The notes beneath the pieces are model-generated. The model saw only the letters and a list, made by a program, of their open reading frames with translations, was not told the DNA's origin and ran no database searches. From Triticum aestivum (Eukaryota > Streptophyta > Magnoliopsida > Poales > Poaceae): a DNA stretch of 64,000 bases. The translations under genes and the position numbers were made by a program. The stretch is taken from positions 135,810,747 to 135,874,746 of the forward strand of contig NC_057807.1 in the NCBI RefSeq assembly GCF_018294505.1, read 5' to 3'. Positions 55,600 to 64,000 of this stretch are shown piece after piece; position 1 is the first letter of the stretch, and each line of letters opens with the position of its first letter.

Positions 55600-56829
55600 T
55601 TGAGTAACAACGACCACCTGTGCCAAAAGATGCTGGCGTGCCTCCATCTCCGCGGTATAATATCACTTTTTGTCATAAATAATTGCCCTGCATAAACAAT
55701 ATTGCAGACCAAGGCAAAGATAAACAGTTATTTGACAAAAATAACATGTGCTAATAAAACAAACTTAGATGGATATCACCTGATATGTTAGGCCAGAAAT
55801 AATCCGCCATGGAGTTGATGATATCTTATGGTGAAACTGAAATCACTCATGGGTGAGCCGGACGTATTTTTTATAAGCTGGTGCGGATAGGCGAGTCAGC
55901 CGCGTCGTGTTGATGTAAATTGGACCGCGGGGGTGGCGGCTTGCACACGCCCGCGGGGTAGCATGGCACGGATGAATGTCTGTGCAAGATGTTGGTGGCG
56001 CGCGATCCATATCAGCGGTATAACAACCCCTTTGTCATGAACAATTATCCTGCGTAAAATATCGCAAGACCAAACAATTGTTTTCTGATGAATTAATATA
56101 TGTGATGAAAAAACTTTGGAAATATAGCACCTGACTTTTTGTCGGATAAGGCGGACACTGATGCCGGATAATATTGGACATAGTCTTGTTTTTTTTTTCA
56201 ACGCCTCATCCTTTGACTGATGCCGATAGCTCCGGCTGCTGCGTTTATATTTCCATTGTTCTCTCGGCCTCTGAACATAATCATGAAGCTTTATTTTGCC
56301 CAGATGTAATATTTGACTTCCTCCGACTCGGAGGCAAGCCTCGCTGGTTTTGACTCAGCTTCAGGGCTAGTTGGGGCGTGTGACAGCTGCCGAGGCCGGC
56401 CACACCGACGGCGGCGACGCCACGGCAATTTTGGCATTCAACACCATGTTGACTTGATGCGTGACCATAGTTATCTTTGGTTTGATCTCAGTGAGCCGTA
56501 CTAGTCTGACCTTGGTACACAAGTCCAATAACAAACCCCAAACCTCCAGTGTATCTGTAAACAGGGAGCATGCCTCCTCTACGCTCGTGGTGAGCACTTC
56601 AGATATTGTCTTAAGTTTTAGCGCCGTCCCTCATGACTTTTGACATAGACACGGCAATAGTTGAAGTACCCAAAGGATCAGACTGCCAATCACCACTGTA
56701 GAAATTATCGATCAACTGAGCAAAAGAGATGGCTCTGCCCTGGTCAGCTGTTTGAGTGATAAGGAGAGGAGATTCTGGCCCTTCTGGTATTTCATGGATG
56801 ATAGATTCTGACACAGTCCTTGGAAAGTA
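55600..56829 (-). other. Internal region with gene-like (possibly captured) sequence
   Basis: Minus-strand frame 56814-56611 reads a compact, non-repetitive protein stretch (EIPEGPESPLLITQTADQGR; FSGDW-like FYSGDWQSD) that does not look like gag or pol. The coding sense appears to resume beyond the Stowaway MITE (NPPVKSIFLSHDGSQLV near 57005-56960). I do not recognise the protein. It may be a captured host-gene fragment or an unfamiliar element-specific ORF. The rest (55600-56270) has no visible gene. Confidence 0.4.
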
Positions 56830-56932
56830 CTCCCTCCGTTCGGAATTACTTGTCGTAGAAATGAATGTATCTAGATGTATTTTAGTTCTAGATACATCTA
56901 TTTCCGAGACAAGTAATTCCGAACGGAGGGAG
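56830..56932. mobile_element. Stowaway MITE (Tc1/mariner type)
   Basis: CTCCCTCCGTTCGGAATTAC at the left end and its inverse at the right end bound 103 bp, with TA duplications at 56828-56829 and 56933-56934. The interior is a near-perfect hairpin. These are the hallmarks of Triticeae Stowaway elements. Confidence 0.95.
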
Positions 56933-56934
56933 TA

Positions 56935-58396
56935 GTATCATCTGTAGTTATTTGTCCAACAAGCTGGCTCCCATCGTGACTAAGAAAGATCGATTTAACA
57001 GGAGGATTTTTCCACCATGGAGATGCCTTGGAAACGGCCGGCGACTCGAAAAGGCCGCGCAAAACAGCAGCGGCATGAAGCGAGGTGCGCGAGGCCGGTG
57101 AGGTGTTTAACCGTACTGTGCCATCCCATGGAATCGGTGATTTATTTAAGCTTTAAGCTCTGCAACCTCATGTTTAGCAGCACTGCTTCTCTAGAATTTC
57201 AGTGTCGACTACAGCCGAACAAGTGCTGCACTTTTCCTTAGTATCAAAAACTAAATCCTCTAGGTCAAAAAAAACTAAATCCTCTAGAATTAGGCTTAGC
57301 CTGACGTTCAACTTGTTGAAGATCTAAACACGGCAGATGCTCCAGCAAAGGCAACTCGCAACCAGCGGTTCAGAATAGAAACAGGTCAAGGCAAGGTGAA
57401 GGCGGCGACTCGCGGCGTCTCGCGCCAGCGGCGACTCGAGGTAGGAACGGCGACTCAGCGCGGCTGCAACGCGGGTCAACGAGGTAAGGACGCCTCGGGG
57501 ACGGAGGGAGCGCACTGGCGGCTTAAGGCCAGGTCCGGCAGTGGAGGAGCAAGGGCGCCGGCGTGGGCGGTAAGCCAGCGTGCGTGGATGGCAGCAGCTG
57601 ACTGTAGTGGCGAGCCGGCGCGCTGGGTGCAGCAGTGAGTCGGCGCGATAGGAGGCGGGTTACCCGACGCCGGCAAGGAGATACCGCAGCGGCGGTTTAG
57701 GCAGGCGATTCAAGGCGGGCAGCTCGAGGTCGCTCCGGTGAGGGCGGGCCCCTAGTCGTAGTGGCGGCTCAGAGTCGGGCATCTCAGCATAGCTCTGGCG
57801 AGGAAGAGGCCCTGGCCATAGTGGCGGCTGGTGACACGCGGGACGAACCACAACAGCGGAAGCAGAAGGCGGCTCGGCAACAGCTGTTTCAACGGAGATC
57901 TGCACGGGGCGGCTCGGAAGCTGGCCATGGTGGATTTGGACGGCGAGTCACATCCATGGAGGTCGAGTCCGTGTCCACCCGTGGGTCTTCCTCCGGGTCG
58001 TGGCCGGTTTCGAGGTCGAGTCCAATTCCTGCTTTCCTGATATATGGAACAATCGCCGCTTTTCCTTATGTGCACCCATCATAGTATGCACGAATCAATA
58101 AGGTTTGGTGGATTGGCACTGCTGCTTTCGATTTAACCATAAGCCGTCAGTACGGATCGGATCTGCAGTGGAAAACTCCCTAGCCTCAAGAACACGCTCC
58201 AAAATTTTTTGACATGACGTTGGATCACCGGATCGTAAGTATGTGCCATGGCATGCAATGCAACCCTTAACTTCTGATATTAGATCCCCTCAAACCGGCT
58301 TTTCTTCATCCGGAAAATTGCAAGCTCCTCAATCCCTAGGAAGATCCCTCCAAGAACTCAACACCACCGTGCGCGAGCCCCATGGTGGGCGCCAAC
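56935..58396 (-). other. GC-rich internal region and primer site of the gypsy element
   Basis: 57380-58050 is very GC-rich with repeated 'gcggcgactcg' and 'aggcggctcgg' words, without a recognised domain. The primer-binding site is next to the LTR: minus strand GTTGGCGCCCACC (58396-58384), a common gypsy primer site in grasses. Confidence 0.5.
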
Positions 58397-58990
58397 TGTC
58401 ATGGAATTAACACGGCAGATGTCCTTAGTGTGAGGACCTAGTCGCGAGGCCAACGCATCTATGCGGTAGCTTGAGAGGGGTTGGGCGGAATCGAGAGACG
58501 CAACATACAAGACAAGGATTTAGACAGCTTCGGGCCCCGGGAAACATCATCCGGTAATAACCCTACATGCTGTTTGTGGCTAGGTCTCATTATGATCATG
58601 AGGGAGTCTCCGGTCAGCCGGCTCTTTGTGTCTAGCCCTGGGTATTGTTTCTTCTTTCTCGTCCCTCTTTGGGGAGCCTTGCCCCTCCTTATATAAGTTG
58701 AAGGGGCGGCTTACATGTAGAGTCCTAGTAGGATTAGAACGAACTTATTCTCTATTACAAGTCGGATACAAGTACGGGTCTTGCTTCCTCATAAAGGAAA
58801 TATTCCTCATGCCTTCCGTCTTAAGTCGGCCCACAATAAGATGAGCCGGCCTACTGGGCCTTGGGCCTAGTCTTCTATCTGACCCGCCCACCGGGTTACT
58901 AATGAGTCGCCAAGATCGGGCAGGTTATCTGTGAATCGCCAAGCTCTGGGCAGGTCATTAGTGAGTCGCCAATTCCGGCCGGGTCATACC
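58397..58990 (-). repeat. Truncated LTR shared by two gypsy elements
   Basis: It aligns without length change to 52081-52674 of the other LTR. The last 19 bases (52675-52693, including the TGTTGGG start) are missing and replaced by internal sequence of a second element at the 8-bp word gtcatacc (58983-58990). It serves as 5' LTR of the left element and as remnant 3' LTR of the right one. Confidence 0.85.
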
Positions 58991-59759
58991 ATTGTAGCCC
59001 TCGAGTCTCAAGATGACTCGAGGAGTTGGCTTGGGATTCTCCATATTTGACCATAGCAGAAGGTATACATCATTGGCGTTGATAGCACGATGTAAATCCA
59101 CAGAAGGTTGAGGTGACTGTGGCGGGTTATAAATGATCCCGTATGAGCCGTGTCAGTAACTCGGCCAATGGTTCCTTCCAACAAGCTGTTTGAAATTAAC
59201 CAAACTGTAATGGCGGTGGCTTGTGCACCTGCCCATTGAACCATCCAGTGCAGACGGTGGCTGATAATATATGATAATTTGCCTCTAATTTGTTGGAAGA
59301 AAACCGGGCTTCCCAAGTAGTGACTTGCTCATACTCAATAAATAGCTCATCCAGACAAGTGTGGCCTAATGTGTCGATGTAGACCAGGCCACGGGAGACG
59401 GACGGTAAAGACGACCGTTACATCAAAGACGACATAGACATATGAAACGGCCGTGGCGTTGTAAGCCGGTGCAGACGGGAAAGTTGTCCTCCTTATTGTA
59501 AGTCGGCGTGGTCGCGAGAGACGGCCACGGTGTTGTAAGCCGGCGCGGTCGCGAGAGATGGCCATGGCGTTGTAATCCGGCACGGTCACGAGAGACGGCC
59601 ACGGCAGGCCTCATATGACCAATCGCCGTTTTAACTTTGACAAGTTCAGGGTCTTTACAAGATTGACTGTCAAGAGTACGGCGTGTCATTCCAGGATTAC
59701 CTGGTCGGAGTGGCAAGCATACAAAGGTAGGATAACCCGGATTTTTGGTGAATACACCT

Positions 59760-59985
59760 AGCGTCCAAGCCTATTACCAGGGACAACAAAGCTCTATTCA
59801 GTTAACAAGGAGCCCCCAAGTAATATTTTGATCCAGGCGTACAAGCCGGACCAGTAGGGTAATCATAGCTATGCTCAATGAGCAGGAAGCCCCCAAGTAT
59901 TTTGTAATCAAGGCATACAAGCCAAATCAAAAGGGTAGTCATAGCTATGCTTAATGAGCAGGAAGCCCCCAAGTGACCTTATGAA
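59760..59985 (-). repeat. Tandem repeat of about 77 bp with AGCCCCCAAG motif
   Basis: The block '...gtacaagcc..a.cagtagggtaatcatagctatgctcaatgagcaggaagcccccaag' repeats two to three times, with motif copies at about 59813, 59887 and 59964. The same 'agctatg...agcaggaagcccccaagtgacc' wording occurs at 54510-54560. Confidence 0.75.
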
Positions 59986-60114
59986 GTAACAATAAAGACT
60001 CAGATTCTCAGAAATGAAACGACAGAGGCCCTGAATCATCAGGGATGCCGGCTTTCTTATACTAATCATAATATATACATTGGTAAAAATATATACATCA
60101 CAAGAGCCGGTGGC

Positions 60115-61674
60115 TCAGGTGTAATAAGGCCGAAGATTAGCAATATTCCACGACCCTTGGGTCTCCTCCTTCGACGTGCATGACTCCTTGTGGTCTCGAA
60201 CATCGATAAGGTAGTATGACCATTGTTCATATTTTTTCTCACCACAAAGGGCCCTTCCAAGGTGGGGATAACTTGCGCATGTTAGTTTGATCCTGGATGA
60301 GTCAGAGCACCAAATATCCTTCTTGAAAGGTTCTGGTTTTAACCCAGTGAATGTGATAACGATGCAGATCTTGCTGGTAATTCGCCGAACGAGCCGCCGC
60401 ATGGTCACGCTCTTCATCCAAAAGGTCAACATCTTCCTGACGTGCTTCCTCATTATCAGCTTCAACGTAAGCCGCCACATGGGGTGAATCGTGACGTATG
60501 TCACTAGGGAGAACGGCCTCTGCTCCATAAACCACGAAGAAAGGCATGTAACCCGTAGATCTATTGGGTGTGGTATTGATACTCCAAAGCACCGAGGGCA
60601 ATTATTTCACCCAACAACCCGGCATCCTCTGCAAAGGGACCATAAGCCAGGGTTTGATACCTCTCAAGATTTCTTGATTGGCTCTTTCAGCTTGACCATT
60701 AGACTGGGGGTGAGCCAGCGACGATACATCAAGCCGGATATGCTCTTGTGGACAAAACTCTTTCATTGCACCCTTAGACAGATTAGTACCATTATCAGTA
60801 ATAATACTATGAGGTTATCCAAAACGAAAGATCACCTTTTTGATGAACTGAACCACCATCGCTGCATCACATTTGCTGACCGGCTCAGCTTCCACCCATT
60901 TTGTAAACTTGTCAACAACTACCAGGAGATGCATCTTTTTGTCCTTTGACCTTTTAAAAGGTCCAACCATATCCAGCCCTAGACTGCAAATTTCCAATTA
61001 ATTGGAATCATCCTCGATTCTTGAGCCGGCACATGAGCTCGTCTTGAAATTTTTTGACAACCATCACACTTACTGACCAGATCTTCCGCATCAGCATGAG
61101 CCGTCAGCCAATAAAACCCATGATGAAAATCTTTAACAATGAGACACTTAGAGCCGGCATGATGACCGCAATATCCTTCATGAATCTCCCTTAGAATTTC
61201 ACGGCCCTCCTCAGGAGAAATGCATCGTTGAAACACTCCTGTAACACTGCATCTGTTTAGCTCACCATTGACAATAGTCATTGACTTAGACCTTTGGGTT
61301 ATTTGCCTGGCCAAGGTTTCATCCTCAGGTAACTCGCCCCGGGTCATATAAGCCAAATATGGAACCGTCCAATCAGGAATAATATGGCGAGCCACCACCA
61401 ACTGTTCCTCCAGGTCAGGAATTGCAAGATCTTCCTCTGTAGGCAATTTGACTGATGGGTTATGCAAAACATCAAGGAAAACATTAGGGGGTACCGGCTT
61501 ACCCTGAGACCCCAGTCGGCTTAAAGCATCAGCGGCTTCATTTTTCCTGTGATCAACATGCTCCACTTGATAACCTTTGAAACAACCTCTCGGCGATAAG
61601 CCGCCATGAGTAGATCCTTTGAATCCCAAGTTCCTGACACTTGCTAAGCCACCAAGTCTGAGTCGCCAAAACAC
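60115..61674 (-). pseudogene. Integrase region of the Tat-like pol
   Basis: The reading from 61674 starts with a linker (VEHVDHRKNEAADALSRLG, the end of RNase H). It passes a zinc finger (HEGYCGHHAG ... SKCDGCQK), the core with LDMVGPFKRSKDKK and DKFTKWVEAEP, ITDNGTN in another frame, and NGQAERAN, and ends near 60115. In-frame stops (about 60977-60981 and near 60815) and at least two frameshifts interrupt it. The domain order is complete but the protein cannot be made intact. Confidence 0.8.
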
Positions 61675-61746
61675 CTCACCCAGCTTAGATTCATCTCTTT
61701 AGCCATCCGAAGACCATGGAGTAAGGCTTCATACTCAGCTGCATTG

Positions 61747-63287
61747 TTAGTACAAGGACATCAACCTTAAAACATAACAAAATTTATCACCTCGTGGGGA
61801 AGTCAATAAGACTCCAGCCCCCGAGCCTTCCAATTGCCTGGATCCATCAAAGTGAATAGTCCAATATGTGTTATCCGTTTTATCCTCAGTCATCCGCAAT
61901 TCCGTCCAGTCATTGATGAAATCCACAAGTGGTTGAGACTTTATAGCTGTTCGAGGCATATATTTCAAGCCATGGGGTCCAAGCTCAATGGCCCACTTAG
62001 GTACCCAACCTGTGGCTTATGTGTTTTGAATAATATCGCCCAAGGGAGCAGAACTAACCACAGTGATGGGATGACCAAGGAAATATTGCTTCAACTTGCG
62101 GCTAGCCATGAACACACCATATACCAACTTCTGCCAATGTGGGTATCGCTGCTTAGACTCAATGAGCACCTCACTGACATAATAAACCGGCCTTTGAACC
62201 GGATACTCCTTGCCTGACTCCTTACTTTCAACCACAATTGACACACTGATGGCTCCGTTGTTTGCCGCCACATATAACAACAAGGGCTCCTTCTCAATAG
62301 GAGCTGCAAGAACCGACGGTTCAGCCAGCTTTCTCTTAAGCGCCTCAAATGCCTCATTAGCAGCATAACTCCACACAAAGTCATCTGTCTTCATCATTTG
62401 ATACAAAGGGATAGCCTTCTCTCCCAGGCGGCTTATAAACCGGCTCAAAGCTGCAATACGACCCGCCAACCACTGGATGTCATTGATACATGCCGGTTTA
62501 GCCAAAGAAGTGACAACCTTGATTTTCTCCGGGTTAGCTTCAATGCTCCTCTCAAAAACCAGGAAACCCAATAACTTGCCTGCTGGCACGCCAAAGACAC
62601 ATTTGGTCGGGTTAAGCATTAGTTTATAGACCCGGAGATTGTCAAAGGCCTCTTTCAAATCATCCATCAAAGTCTCCTTCTTCCTGGATGTCACAATGAT
62701 ATCATCCACATAGGCGTGAATATTGCGCCCAATCTGGTCATGGAGGCAATTTTGAACACACTGTTGGTAAGTCGCCTGGGCACTTTGAGCCCAAAGGGCA
62801 TATACACATAGCAGAAGGCTCCAAAAGGAGTAATGAAAGCCATCTTCTCCTGGTCCTTAACTGCCATCTTGATCTGATGATAACCAGAATAAGCATCCAA
62901 AAAGCTCAATTGCTCACAACCCACCGTAGCATCAATAATCTGATCAATATGAGGGAGAGCAAACGTGTCAGCTGGACATGCCTTATTAAGGTCTATATAA
63001 TCCACACACATACGCCAAGTGCCATTTTTCTTAAGTACCAGCACCGGGTTAGCCAACCACTCAGGATGAAAAACTTCAATGATGAACCCTGCCGCCAAAA
63101 GCCGGACCACTTCTTCACCAATTGCCTTGTGCCTCTCTTCATTAAAACGACGAAGGAATTGCTTGACCAGTTTAAAATTTGGATCCACATTAAGAGTGTG
63201 CTCAGCAAGTTCACTCGGTACACCTGGCATGTCAGAAGGTTTCCATGCAAAGATGTCCCGATTCTCACGGATGAACTTGATGAGCAC
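61747..63287 (-). pseudogene. Reverse transcriptase and RNase H of the Tat-like pol
   Basis: The frame from 63287 carries FAWKPSDMPGV, RRFNEERHKAI, KKNGTWRMCVDYIDLNKACP, LSFLDAYSGYHQI and the palm, then shifts frame near 62700. It resumes at MDDIIVTSRK, the end of the YxDD box, and continues with TKCVFGV and AALSRFISRL. The first RNase H region follows (YVAANNGAISV, QRPVYYVSEVL). After a further shift near 62017, HFDGSRQLEGSGAGV at 61860-61810 adds a second RNase H-like stretch. Such a doubled RNase H region is a feature reported for Tat elements. Frameshifts inactivate it. Confidence 0.8.
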
Positions 63288-63293
63288 GCTTTC

Positions 63294-64000
63294 CTATTTC
63301 AGATCCATATTAGCACTGATGCTGAACTGCTTGGACGAGTCGCCAGGAACAAGATCAACCATCTTAGTGTCATCTGCCGACTTAAACTTCAACAGGGGGT
63401 CATTCTCTGTAGTTGGTTTTTTCAAAGGCGTCATATCTGCCGGGTCAACATTATCCTTAGAAAATTTTAACTCCTCAGTGACACAGGCCAACTCAGCATA
63501 CGCCGCATCACCCTCTTCACAGTCCAGAGCAATCTTCCTATCATCGTGCATCATGATGGTGCCCTTATGACCTGACATTTTAAGCTGCAAATAAACATAA
63601 CACGACCGCGCCATAAACTTGGCGTAAGCCGGGCGCCCAAACAAAGCATGGTACGGGCTTTTGATCTTAACCACTTCAAAGGTCAATTTCTCAGCTCCAG
63701 AATCATGGTCATCTCCAAAGGCCACCTCAAGGGTTATCTTACCCACTGGATACGCTGACTTACTAGGCACCACCCCATGGAAAACAGTAGAAGACGTCTT
63801 AAGATCCTTGTTAGTTAAATTCATACGACGAAAATTCTCATAGTAAAGGATATTGATGCTACTACCCCCATCCTTGAGCACCTTTGTAAGCTTATACCCT
63901 CCTACCCGAGGAGCAACTACCAACGCCAATTGACCAGGATTGTCAACCCGGGGCGGGTGATCTTCCCGGCTCCATACAATAGGCTGCTCAGACCACCTCA
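63294..64000 (-). pseudogene. Protease region of the Tat-like gag-pol
   Basis: The minus strand reads LALVVAPRVGGYKLTKVLKD and then GGSSINIL, the gypsy protease strand with the DGGSS form of the active site, then SPYHALFGRPAY and an acidic linker. It stops at 63294-63296 just before the reverse transcriptase frame. The upstream part lies beyond the window. Confidence 0.75.

Larger units (their letters stand above)
52081..58990 (-). mobile_element. Non-autonomous Tat-like gypsy element
   Basis: In minus orientation: 5' LTR 58990-58397, primer site, internal region without pol, then 3' LTR 52693-52081. The internal DNA holds unassigned GC-rich and gene-like sequence, a 37-bp tandem repeat and an array of AGCCCCCAAG motifs. 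It shares LTR type and 3' internal sequence with the pol-bearing element to its right, so it would depend on that kind of partner. The LTRs differ at about 22 of 594 aligned positions by eye (about 3.7 percent). Confidence 0.7.
58983..64000 (-). mobile_element. Autonomous-type Tat-like gypsy element (partial, runs off window)
   Basis: On the minus strand, protease, reverse transcriptase, RNase H and integrase occur in gypsy order from the right window edge to about 60115. A 3' noncoding region with AGCCCCCAAG repeats (59813, 59887, 59964) and the 37-bp array follows, then the truncated LTR. No chromodomain is visible. The integrase and RNase H wording (ALSRLGSQ, LDMVGPFKRSK, FTKWVEAEPV) fits the Tat branch. 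Gag lies outside the window. Confidence 0.8.

Overview
The window looks like nuclear DNA of a Triticeae grass (wheat, barley, rye or Aegilops type). It is dominated by nested plant transposable elements of types typical of those genomes: BARE/Angela-type, Maximus-type and gypsy LTR retrotransposons, CACTA ends, a Stowaway MITE, LINE remnants and a very large Mutator-like element (MULE). Only two intact host genes stand out. One is a three-exon FYV7-type rRNA-processing gene (9796-11229, +). The other is a single-exon CC-type (ROXY-class) glutaredoxin gene (18164-18475, +) with a TATA box upstream. There is no sign of bacterial, viral-genome or CRISPR content. Family names were assigned from memory and could not be checked by search.

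Layout. 1-6619: copia LTR fragment, CACTA end, and a minus-strand gypsy element interrupted by a probable solo LTR. 6620-9660: unassigned DNA, a degenerate GAACTTTTT-type array and a decayed LINE tail. 9660-11640: FYV7 gene and a small TIR hairpin. 11726-14487: 3' half of a chromovirus-like gypsy element. 14490-15612: LINE endonuclease fragment. 15613-19617: glutaredoxin gene in sparse intergenic DNA, then an RNase H remnant. About 19619-34702: a 15-kb MULE. About 34703-37024: fragments. 37025-50994: a complete Maximus-like Sirevirus with TCTAC target-site duplications. 52081-64000: a Tat-like gypsy complex in which a non-autonomous element and an autonomous pol-bearing element share one truncated LTR.

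The MULE is the most interesting part. It carries a five-exon FAR1-type transposase gene (+) facing a twelve-exon Ulp1-like cysteine protease gene (-), tail to tail. I reconstructed both exon by exon from splice signals and reading frame. Both are dead. The transposase has a +1 frameshift, a stop and a D-to-G change at the expected first catalytic aspartate. The protease gene has five in-frame stops and a damaged splice acceptor. Introns, spacers and arms of the element hold about 40 copies of GTTGCCATG, nearly all on the + strand whichever way the local gene runs.

The Sirevirus has a long pol frame, a broken extra ORF downstream of pol, a 194-bp perfect palindrome, several polypurine-tract-like motifs, and pervasive TTCCTCA/TTCTTCA motifs. 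The gypsy complex has an array of AGCCCCCAAG motifs whose complement resembles its polypurine tract, a chimeric LTR/internal junction at an 8-bp microhomology, and GC-rich, possibly captured, non-TE sequence with a Stowaway MITE inside.
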